Shown here in pieces: positions 33,696-44,500 of a stretch of 64,000 bases of DNA (positions are counted from its first letter, which is position 1; each line of letters opens with the position of its first letter). This stretch comes from Bimastos eiseni. Its lineage: Eukaryota > Annelida > Clitellata > Crassiclitellata > Lumbricidae. Location of the stretch: assembly GCA_959347315.1 (NCBI GenBank), contig OY365817.1:1923537-1987536 (forward strand). Reading direction: 5' to 3'. The translations under genes and the position numbers were made by a program. The notes beneath the pieces were generated by a model, which saw nothing but the letters and a program-made list of their open reading frames with translations, had not been told where the DNA came from and made no database searches.

Positions 33696-33778
33696 TTGGG
33701 CTTATATACCCATACATGTACATACACGTATTATTTACATCAAATGCAAATAATACATGTATGGGTATTTAAGCCCAA
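33696..33778. repeat. Inverted repeat in unit A upstream flank
   Basis: The left arm ttgggcttatatacccatac and onward (to 33736) pairs imperfectly with 33748-33778 (gtatgggtatttaagcccaa). Part of the left arm is also found at 37425-37450, the edge of the unit, so the hairpin may mark a duplication joint. Confidence 0.7.
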
Positions 33779-35131
33779 ATAAATTTTATTAATAGGCAAT
33801 AGCAGATATGGATGGGCGCTTAAGTTAGAACACGGTCTTAGTAGCCAAAAATTTCATTTGACAACGCCCTCATGCAAACATCGATCAAAATTATGTGACA
33901 GCCCTTTTCCTATGCGGTTATTTGCGAAAAGAACATTTGTGAGCGCCCGTAATGGAGGTAAGTAACCTTTAGTCACTTGTTTACAAGAAATCAAAGCGAA
34001 CTATCCAAACTGTTTTAAAGCCAGGGCAATATCTCAGGGTCCTACTTTTGCGGTTAACACGTGCCCTTGCCAAGTTTGGTTGCCCTCTGACAAATATAGT
34101 CCCCTCTCAGGCTGTCAAACAGGACGTTGCCTTGTTGCCAGCTAGTTAGGGCGAACTATCCGAACTGTTTCAGAAAATATGTGTTGCAATCGATCTTTGA
34201 GAATGGAGGCCTGTATGGCCAGACCACTGAAGCAGAACCAAGCATGTACGGACGAAGTCTGTAGGCCTATGATTTCACGTGTCTACATTTCATAGTAGGT
34301 TGTTGATTTGGAAGTAAGGCTTACAAAACATCAATACATCTTAAAATCTTTGTTGCTGATTCGAATAAATTCGACTGACCTGTGAGGCAGATATGTTCAG
34401 AGCAACAGAAGAAACTCAACCTGGGCGTCAGCCAATAATAGCCTTACCTTAAATAGCTCAAGATGTATATAACAACTCCTCTCAAATACCTAATATAACC
34501 AGAGTTAAAACTTTAGAAATACTGGATGTTTTCCATCAAGATGACCTCCAACTCACAACCCACATAAACCACCTCACAACAATTTGCCCTCCTCTTATTA
34601 TGCAATTGGAGAACTTAATACCCTTTGTTTTCTCTTCCTATTCCATTCATCGCAAAACCAAAGACTAAACGGTTATATGCTCCCCCAATCTGGTAGGGTT
34701 TAATACTAGCGTCCGATTACTCCTAAGAAGACCAAGCGCCTAGGTTACTTAGAACAACCTTTCCCAACAGTGTCAGAACTTGCCAGAACTTACTGACATT
34801 GCAGATGGCAGACGCCTTTTCTCCATTTTATACAACCCAAGCGTGTTCTCCACCAACCCCCACCTCCACTTCGTTCCCAGTCCATTCACCCAAAGACACA
34901 TCTCTCATTAATATTTATCCCCAGATCATTATATAAAAATATTTACTCATTTGTTATTCAATCCTAGCTACTTTTATTGTCCACTGTCACCCATGCTGGC
35001 ATTTTTGCTTTTTTGTCAGAGTTTTTATTTCTAAATAAACGAATGAAATACACAGGCGAAGTTCATAAATGTGAGCAAATGTGCGAATTATTTCAGAAAT
35101 CTGGTTGCAATTTATATCATTCGCTGCATAG

Positions 35132-35228
35132 GACATTAAAACACAGAAAGAAAAAAACAAAAGATGGTACCAACTGCTACGTGGTTCCACTGAATAGAAC
35201 GAGAGCGGCTGAGCATGCTGAACTCTAG
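35132..35228 (+). pseudogene. Unit A exon 4 remnant (NCYVVPLNRT)
   Basis: Same acceptor (tgcatag) as B and C. The start reads GACATTAAAACA in the ancestral frame, then an extra base in an A-run shifts the frame. NCYVVPLNRTRAAEHAEL is readable only in the other frame, and a stop follows. Sequence after 35225 matches 57738 onward of unit C (agctgttaccattgtgg), so exon 5 was deleted. Confidence 0.85.
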
Positions 35229-36247
35229 AGCTGTTACCATTGTGGTTTAAGCTTATCAGTATAGAATAGATATGGCCAATTTGAATGTCTGTGATAAATT
35301 ACGACAATACACTTTGCACCTCAACCATTGTGCAGTGTTTGGAGCTTATTGCATGATGCAGCTTGCATAAAACACCATGAAGCCTGAAGGCAATAATGGT
35401 ACAATATTCTACTGATTGACGGTGGTAATTTTTATAATTTAAACGAAAAGCTTGATGTATGCTTTTCAATTGCTACAAGTCGGCATAGGCAGCGAGTTCA
35501 TTATATTACATTAATAAATTACTTTAGAACTCAACAACAATAATAATGTTCATTGTCAGAATACTGTTAGTAGAAAATAGCAGCAGACACGGGTGAGAAC
35601 TGCATGGTCACCCTCGCTCATATTATGCCACTGGTATGAAAATGAAGCGTCTAAAACTTCCTGCCGCGTACCTGCCTTTCAGACAGAGGATTTCACATGG
35701 TGGAGGACATTAGATTCTATTATTCATTGTACGCTGGGTAGAACATATGACTCTTTGCGTGCGGTTGACGGTGCTTTTATCGCTGTTGGCTTACCTCGGG
35801 AGATTAAAATCTCGGGCTAACTCGGGCAGTCAACGGGGTCGCAAATTAAAAATGACAGAAGTGGTGAATGATCTTACTGCATCAATGCATTAAATGTTAC
35901 TCTACATATCAAAAAAGATACCATAATTGCAATTCACCATAAAAAATTTCTGTTTTATTTCCTTAAGCATCGTCGTGAGGGTCGGTTTACGCATCGTGAG
36001 GGTCGATTAGGGTCAGGGCAGGCATCCTGAGAGTCGGTTAGGTTCAGGGTAGGCATCGCGAGGGCCGGTTAGGCCTAGGGTTAGTGTAGTTTATAGATTG
36101 CTTTCATTTGTATTGTTAAACTGCAATTAATTCGGTTGAATTCAAATTCTAGTATCATTAAAAATTTTCATATTTTGAATCTCGATATTTTTTGTTGCAC
36201 GAATTGTTTTTAAATTACAACTCAAAGCAAGCATGGGCTGTTTGTAG

Positions 36248-36399
36248 ATTCACCTTCAAGACAGAAGCGTGTTTCTACTGGCTCCGGTCGTCAGCTGTCA
36301 ACTGGTCCTATAGTAATAGGGATTTGTTATTGCACGATTTGTTATGACAGTTATTGCATCATCGTTGCCTGTGATTGTTTTATAATCGTAATAATGTAA
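36248..36399 (+). CDS. Unit A exon 6: furin site plus six-Cys peptide, frame intact
   Basis: The acceptor gctgtttgtag|ATTCA is as in B and C. With the split Tyr codon it reads YSPSRQKR, then a 24-residue spacer (VSTGSGRQLSTGPIV...), then a six-Cys core CYCTIC-YDSY-C-IIVA-CDC and a hydrophobic FIIVIM end, TAA at 36397-36399. The released peptide would be 42 residues. The rest of unit A is broken, so translation is unlikely unless an upstream exon outside the unit is used. Preservation may simply mean the break is recent. Confidence 0.7.
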
Positions 36400-37459
36400 G
36401 ACACAACACAGCCTATTGTAAAACCCGATTGATTATTGGCATGCTGAATGATCTGGAATGAAATTGGAAAAGACTTTCGTCGATTTTCCTACAATCGGTG
36501 GCTTTAATGCTTCATTATGGGTCTAACAGCAAAGCCATTGTGCTGCACAGACAATGATAAATGCAAATGATGCTTAAAAGTGATGTAATATAAAGCCAGT
36601 GGTTAAATTTCTCGTCCAGATTTGTCCGATCTCCACATAAAATTATTTATAAATAAAAATTCAAGCCCAAGTCAGGCTAAGTGACGAATCTGTAACAGAT
36701 ATCATGGCTATTTGCTATTCAGATAGGCAAAAAATGTGTGTATCAAGGTTTTCAGGGTTCATTAAAAAAAGAAAACATGTATTTAGGTGGTGGATCTCAT
36801 CTGTTGAGTTAGTGGATCTAAAATCTGGGGTTCAAGATCTCAGATCCGGCTGAATTTAAGCACTGTATAACGCTCATCATATTTCGATATTAAAGTTAAT
36901 CGAGATTTTCAACAAGGTGAAATTGTTCATAATTATTCCTACGAAATCATATCACATTACAGAAATATATTATGTGTATTAAGTCGTATATGTGCTTATT
37001 TTATAGTTTTGATTCAAGTTCTTGCTACATGCTACCCTAACCAGCTGCACCTATATATATACATATATTTATAATATATAATATATATACTAGTAATATG
37101 GCAATGTTATGTTTGTCATTCCCGTGTAGACCTAGTAGCCTACAATTGCTGATACTCTGATTGACGAGCCCTATTCAACTATTCCTGATCGTTAAATTGC
37201 GGTATCTACTGCTTATCGTATTTCGTCACGTGGCACTTGAACCTTAACGCATAGGTAACGAGACGCACTAAATTGATCTTTTAGTGAATAAAAATTCTAG
37301 GTAGGGAGGCAGAGTACGACTGTTAAGCAGGGTGCTGTTTTGGTCGAGATAGATGGAGTATCGTAGATAGGAAGGTCAAGCTGATCACACACATCTACCT
37401 AAAAAATCATTAAAACTAGAATAAACCTCGAGGCTTAAATACCCAGACACGTATCAGGC

Positions 37460-40400
37460 ATATTGGTTAGACGAAGAATAAGCCAGCTTTTGAGCATATC
37501 AGGGTACAACTTGGTACATAAGGCACGATCCGAGGGCAGGGGGGAGGTGTTGGCCTTCTGCTTAGACAAGATCTGGCATTTGAAACTATGTCAAACGATT
37601 CCAAAGCAATCCCATATAATTCTTTTGAGTACCTTACCCTTCGAATATTACATGATAAAGGCAGATATGTGAATTGTTTTTGCCTTCCCACTTTTTGAAT
37701 TTTGCCCCCTCCCCCCAAAATTAAAAATGGGGGGTCCCAAATTATCTTAACAAAAGTAATCTTAAAAATCCACTGGATAAACGTAAAAAGAACCGATTTG
37801 GGGGGCACATGAGGGGCACTGAACACTAAAACTGTAAGGAGTGGGGGGATTTGCCCCCTCCCCCAGTTTTGAAACTGGGGGACCGGTGCCCCCCCTGTCC
37901 CCTCTTGTTACACCCCTGAATAAAGGTACTACAGTTCTAGGAGTTATATATCGCACTCCAGATCAGAACGCCAATGACTTTGTTACCGAAATGGAATCTT
38001 TCATAAGTGACATAAAGCAGAAATCGAAGAAGCATTTACTGATCGAGGATTTTAATATAGACCTTTTAAAAAATATTACACACAGACCAATAGACGAATT
38101 TCTAAATTGCCTGTTATCGCACCATCTCCTTCCCATTATTACACGTTCAACGCGCATTACTGAATTTACTACGACTTTAATTGATAATATCTTTACTAAT
38201 ATTTGGAAAAAGGTGAAACTATCGTTTATCTTAATATCGGATATATCTAATCCTTTCCCAATTCTCGCTGTATTTGATTACGATTTGACGGTCCAACACT
38301 ATCTAACCTCTATGACCAAACGGATCTTTTCCCCAGATGCAACAAGTTCCTTCCTAGATCTCTTGGCAGTACCGACTGGACACAAACCATTGATGCATGC
38401 AACAGCCTAGATGTTAACAAGGCATATCATATATTCATATCTAACTACCAAAAAGAATATAACAGGGCCTTCCCGTTAATTATACGCAAAATGAATAAAA
38501 GGATGTTACCAAAAAAGGCTTGGATGACCAAAGGACTTATCAAATCATGTGCTAAAAAATCGAAACTCCACCTTAAGTTTTTAAAGGACCCATTCGTAGC
38601 CAACAAAACTAAATATAAGTTTAGAAATTCTTTGAAAAAAGTAAAAATACAAGGAGAAAAAAAATTATTTTGTGATTATAGCTCAATATTGGTTGATGGA
38701 GTGCCTACAACTGATCCGATAGCGATCGCTACCGAATTAAATACTTATTTTGTGATTATAGCTCAATCGCTGGCTAATAATATTCCGGTTAATTCGACAC
38801 CCATTGACAAATTCAAGACATCACCCAGATGTGACTCGTTTGGACTACCTGAAGTCTCCCCCCCCCCATGAATTGATAGCACTAGCAAATAGTCTAAAGA
38901 CATCTCATTCGACAGGAGTAGATGATTTGGATCCTGAAAAAGTTATCACTAGTATACCTAAAATATCTACTGTTCTATCAGAAATTATAAACTGCTTCTT
39001 CTGATCAGGCGTTTTTCCTGGCCATTTAAAGATTGGGACAGTAGTACCTGTTTTTACAAAAGGCGTGCGAGATATTGCATCCAACTATAGGCCTATCTCG
39101 GTTTTACCTGTATTTAGTAAACTTCTCGAAAAAGTCAGGCATGAACGTCTTACTGACTTTATATCAAAGCGAATATCCTATACAATGCTCAATATGGATT
39201 CAGGTCAGGCCATTCGACTGTCATGTCTTTACTCACTATGTAAGATAAAATTTCAGACGCCATAGATAAAAATGAGTATTCAATTGGCATCCTCTTAGAC
39301 TTAGCCAAGGCCTTTGATACTATTAACCACACAAACCTTTTAAGAAATTTATCTATCTACGGAATTCGAAATACTCAACTCAACTGGTTCAAAAGCTATC
39401 TCCAAGACAGACAGCAATTGGTGAAATCTGGAAATGCCTCCTCTGCAAGGCTCCGTCTTAGGACCACCATTAATCATTTACATCAATGACCTGTCTTCTG
39501 ATGCTTCATTATACTCCTTGCAAACGACACTAATTTATTTAATTCTCATCCATGTTTAGAAACTTTGATTAGTCAAACTAATGACGAGCTCAGTTATATA
39601 GCCGAATGGTTTACAACAGCCAAACTCACTCTCAATCTAGATAAAACTAACTTCATACATTTTAGAGCTCACAGAAAACCCCCACCGCAGCATTTACCTA
39701 CGCTTATTATCATGAATACTCCCAGCATACAGGTAATTTCAACCAAATTTCTAGGTATCTGTGTAGGCCAACATTTATCATGGACTGACCACATAACGGC
39801 AATATCATCAAAAATTGCTAAATCTCTTGGCATACTAACTAAAATTTCAAAAATTCTACCGGCAAAGACGCGATCCACTCTCTATTACACCCTCATATAT
39901 CCCTACTTTACATACAGTAACATCATATGGGCCTCTGCATATAAATCTAACTTAAACAACCTGCATATCTTACAAAAGAGAGCGATAAGATTTTTAACTA
40001 ACTTGCCGTATAATGCACACATAGAAAGTGAATTTCAAGAGAAGGAAATACTAAGAATAGAACAAATACGAATATTGCAAGTTGGACTATTTATGTATTA
40101 ATACTCAAAAAAATTACTACCTCAATCTTTCCGTTATTATTTCCCACCCAAACCAAATGAAAGCCTGCACGTATTGAGACACCCAAATACTCTCTTTACC
40201 CCACTGGCGAGAACTAACATCAGACTCGCATCCATAAAATGCATGGGCAAAAAAATTTGGAACAATATAGCGCTTGAGATGCGCATTGTGCCAAATATTC
40301 AACAATTTAAATATAAATATAAGCAATTCATTCTACATGATCTTAAAAGACCAGAAGCTTAGAGTAGGATACACTAAGCTTGGTCACGAGTCTACTTTGG

Positions 40401-40815
40401 TTGAAATAGGATTGCTTGGTTCCTTTGATATTCCTTTAATATTAAACATGCTTATTGTGACTGTTATAACATTGTTAATACCGTAACTGCATTGAAGTGC
40501 TTAAACTGCTATTGTACATGAACTGTAGATATTCTAACCTGTAACCTGTGATTGTTTGAATATAGTTAAGGCTAGTTAAGTTCGTTATAATTCTAAAATG
40601 CTTAAATAGCTAAAATGATCGATCTACTGAAGAACGGTCATCTGACTCTAGAATTCTACTTAATGTGAGAGTGGCCCTAACTAGCGGGGCTATACTGTCC
40701 CTATTTGGGTCTCCCTTGGTGATCAGCAACAGTACTGTCTGTTATTACTCAAAGCATTTGTATCATGATCTATGCTGTATTACTGAATAAAACACTGATT
40801 CATTGATTGATATTG
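37460..40815 (+). mobile_element. CR1/Jockey-like LINE inserted between units A and B
   Basis: Endonuclease pieces: SISGYNLVHKARSEGRGEVL at about 37495, then GVIYRTPDQNANDF and IEDFNIDLLKN at 37935-38065. Linker: 38491-38871 (KKAWMTKGLIKSCAKKSK). RT: SNYRPISVLPVFSKLLEKVR near 39080, GILLDLAKAFDTINH at about 39285-39330, and LTLNLDKTNFIHF, then IIWASAYKSNLNNLHILQKR to 40101. The catalytic YADD is changed (LANDT), frames are broken and it is dead. The 3' end has aataaaacactgattcattg with a gatt tail. Same family as 255-2935. It lies between sequences that are adjacent in the other units. Confidence 0.9.
37662..37919 (-). mobile_element. 258-bp element nested in the LINE
   Basis: Flanked by ATAAAGG on both sides (37655-37661 and 37920-37926). 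The LINE endonuclease frame stops before it and resumes after it. On the minus strand it begins with a GGGGTGTAACAAGAGGGG-type sequence and has blocks of gggggcaaatcccccc type. A SINE- or MITE-sized repeat, family not known to me. Confidence 0.8.
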
Positions 40816-40844
40816 TATTTATTAATCAGCCACCTCAGATATGG

Positions 40845-41467
40845 GTGCGCGTTTAAGCTAGGCCTCGATCTTGAACTTGATCTTAGTAGCCAGTAATTCA
40901 ATTTGACAGCCTTCTCGTGTAAACATGCAAGCGACCTTACGTTACAGCACCCTTCGTGTGGACTTATTGGACAAGTCCTATTGCGAACGCCCGTAATGAA
41001 GGTAGGTAACCGCTAGTCACTTATCAGCTGTTACAGCGAACTATCCGAGCTGTTTCACAGTCTAAGCAATAACTCAGGATCCTACTTCTGCAGTCCAACT
41101 GTGCACTGAGTTAAGTTTGGTTACACGCTGACAAATGTAGTCCCCTCTCAGCCTGTCAAACAGGACATTGCCTTGTTGCCAAAACTTAGGGCGCACGGTC
41201 CGAACTGTTTCAGAAAATATTCGTTTCATTCATTGAAACACCGTGTCTGTATGATTCAATGTGCCAACGTTTCGTAGTGGGTTGTTGATTTAGAAGTAAG
41301 GCATGCGTGACTAACAAAACATCAATACATCTTTTGCTGGGCTTTGTTGCTGATTTGTATAAAGTCGACTGATCTGCGAGGCAGATTTGTACAGACTTTG
41401 GTGCAACGGAAGAAACACTTCTTGAGTAAGTCTATGGTCATCTGCTGCAAGAGATTTTCAGCCGAAA
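40845..41467 (+). promoter_or_regulatory. Promoter and 5' flank of BRICHOS copy B
   Basis: Conserved with unit C (52840-53258) and unit A (33790-34400). TATAAA lies at 41358-41363 in ttgtataaagtcgactgatc, 105 bases before the ATG; unit C has the same word at 53150-53155, 104 bases before its ATG. Upstream conserved words include ctgacaaatgtagtcccctc and gccttgttgcc. Transcription probably starts near 41390. Confidence 0.7.
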
Positions 41468-41533
41468 ATGTTGCCAAAGATGTCTGAGGAAAAGACGACC
41501 ACTGAGCCAACGATAATTATCAGCCAAAATGAG
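41468..41533 (+). CDS. Copy B exon 1 (cytosolic tail)
   Basis: It encodes MLPKMSEEKTTTEPTIIISQ then NE, with donor gttaga. The first ATG is chosen because it is conserved in copy C (53259); a second in-frame Met at residue 5 is also conserved. Confidence 0.85.
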
Positions 41534-44500
41534 GTTAGAACTAAATTGCAACTATAATATGAATGCCGTTTTTGAAGGTGTGTTTTGTAGATTATTTCGA
41601 GCGCATGGATATAATAAAGCGCAATTGCCTACATGAAGTATCATATACTTAACTAATCACGTACAGTAGACGCCACGTAAGTGCATAGCGGATAGGTGCA
41701 TAATACGCTGGCTGGTTTTGTCATAATCTAGAGTATTTCAACGGGAGACAATTCCTGGTATTCGCATTTCGCATATGTGCATAATTCGGTTATGTGCATA
41801 GCCGACTACAAACCCCTAACGCATATTTATGTGTATGTGAGCGAAGTTTGTTTGTATAGGCAGCGAATTAGGTCACTTTATGGCGTCGACTGTTTTCGAA
41901 GGTAACGAATACTTCGTGTGAATGCGAGATAAGACAACAATATTATTTTGAGATTTTGATATGCCAATGCCATAAGCTTTGTCACACGGTTGGAGTGTTT
42001 TTTCTAGAAACAAATGTGTCGGAACGCATCTGTATTGTTAAAATAAATTACGCTAAAATTAGTTACTAAACAATTTTTATAGGACACAATGAGATTGTGA
42101 TCATTGTGTCCAATAACAGTTCAGTCAGTCAAAAATAAAAGCCAAAAGCAAACCATTAGTTTTGAAATATATTATGGCAGCAGTGAACACCAATTGTGTG
42201 GCACAACTATTATTTAAATTTTTTAGTACCTCAAAAAAGGTGCGTTCCGCCATAAAAACCATTATGCAGTACTGCCTAGAATTGTGTGCAATACGACTGT
42301 TGTACCACAGTGTTTAACATCATCAGCGGTGTAGGCCTATGCGTTGGAGTTTTGATGTTAATTTCGATTAGATCCAAAAAAGAAAAATTGTAAAGAAAAT
42401 TGTTCGCTACTACACCACACTGACATAGTTTACAAGTTCAACATTAATTTTATCTATTACCACCTCAACAATAGGCCTATTTATCGGACAGACATACATG
42501 TAGGCCTAGAAATCTGAATTCATGGAAAGTGGAAAACTCGATCGAAGCATGAGGGAAATCCGAAAGAAATTCACAGTGCGAGCAAATCAGTTCTAATTGT
42601 ATTTTAGGTGTCGCATCCGGGTGTGCGTTCAAATTCCCACCCCAACCGGAAGTGGATCATCATTGCCGTGAGTTTGGTTTTGGTGGCAGCGATTATTCTG
42701 ACAGCCATATTGGTTGGGATGCATCTCTTTACCCAGGGACAGAAAGACATTCTGAAGGTAGAGGAAGACAACAGTTGTTGAATTGAAATTATATTTAAAC
42801 AAATCTATTTTAATCTGATCAAAAGCATAGTTTCTGAATGAAGTCAATAAAAAAGAGTTATAGGTCGATATTAAATGCAAAAAGCATGAAGCGACGAAGA
42901 TGCAGTTTAATTCATACCCGGTACATGCTGCTTAAAATTTCCTATTTTATTCTACAAGCTCAACACTTATTTTTCTATTACCACCTAAACAGAGTAATTC
43001 ATTACAGAGAAATGCATGCCATATGTTTCAGTTCAGTTACATTCGCGACGACAACGCGAAAGAAGAGGTGACCAGTGACCCAAATACCAACATCGTCCAG
43101 TACTCTGTCACTGACCCTGGTTACGAGATGTGGGTGATCGACGACTTCAATCGCGTAAGAGAAATCGTCTACAATTCTAAATAATCGTATTTCAAGACTT
43201 ATTTGGCACTTTGAAAAATTATGCAGAAGACATTAGCCGAAAGAAGATATGACACCAAGTAAACTGTTTGTTTGCGTATGTATAGGCCTATATGGACGAG
43301 CAAACAATGGCAAACAATGAAGGATAGGAATAGGCCCTCTATATAATAAATTGCTATCGGTCACTTCTCTTATTCTCTGTGACCTAACTCAAACTTTCCT
43401 TCTCTACAGCTACTTATAAATAACTGACTAATGGTCAACCAGTACGGTGTCAATTTATTGACATTAAACCGCTCAAAGTTAACACATATTTCCTCTTTTT
43501 TTAAATACGAGAAACCATTAGGGGGGCCTTATATGTTCAATTCAGTCTCTTATGCATAATCGACTACATGATATATATATAAACCTATATATATATATAT
43601 ATCATGTAGTCGATTATACCTATATATATACCTATATATATATATATATATATATTATACTGCATATTTGCTCAAATTCTTCAAATTGACTACAATATCA
43701 GCTTAGTTTAGAGGCCACAAGTCCTCAGTCATCCACATCTCTGGCCACCAGATTCAGCGCAATTCACCGAAGCACCGTCCATATATACATACATATATAT
43801 ATATATATTGTTGGATTCAGCTAGTTATGGTCCCGAGTTCTAGCGAATCAAACATAACACTCTATGCTAAATTAAAAAAGGTATATTTAAACACAACTAT
43901 TTACAGTTAATAACAAAAGAAGAACTCATAATACCGTACAAAACCGAAGGTCACTTTCTCCACTGCGAAAACAATTCAACCGAACTAGCAGACTCGTAGC
44001 TTTAGTACATACATCACGAACTCTCGACAACAAAAGTGAAGGTTTCACCTGGGTCTCAAAATACCCCAACACAACACCAAACCTTAACACTCAAACCGTA
44101 CAACTCAAACGACAGACCTGGCCTCTGCACAACGGGTGCTCTCTCTAAGAAATGGACCAGTCTGCGAACACACCTTGTCCTAACCTTCGTATATACCTTC
44201 TGACCTTCCTTCAGCCAGCAGTGCCTAACCGTACCTATCTGCGTAGGCTCCTACTACCATGGAAGCTCAGTTGTACTAAGCGAGTATACAACAATATATA
44301 TATGTGCAGGATGAGGCGGAGGTGCATTTTTGCAAACGTGCGAATTATTTCAGTAATCTGTTCGCATTTTTTATCTTTTGTTGCGTGCTTATTTGCATAG
44401 GACATCAGAACAGTGAAAATAACAACAGATTCCACAAATTGCTACGTGGTTCCACTGAATAGAACGAAAGCGGCCGACCCATCAGAAGTCACTGGTCCAT

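Larger units (their letters stand above)
32940..37460 (+). pseudogene. BRICHOS precursor unit A (broken copy)
   Basis: Flank (33231-33380 matching 52440-52590; 33790-34400 matching 40845-41440) and 3' region align with units B and C. Exon 1 and its ATG are replaced by unrelated sequence after about 34400. The TATAAA of B and C reads GAATAAAT (34363-34370). No membrane or BRICHOS exon 3 is found. Exon 4 (35132-35228) has one extra base and is fused by deletion to the region after exon 5. Only exon 6 (36248-36399) is intact. It cannot make the full precursor. Confidence 0.85.
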
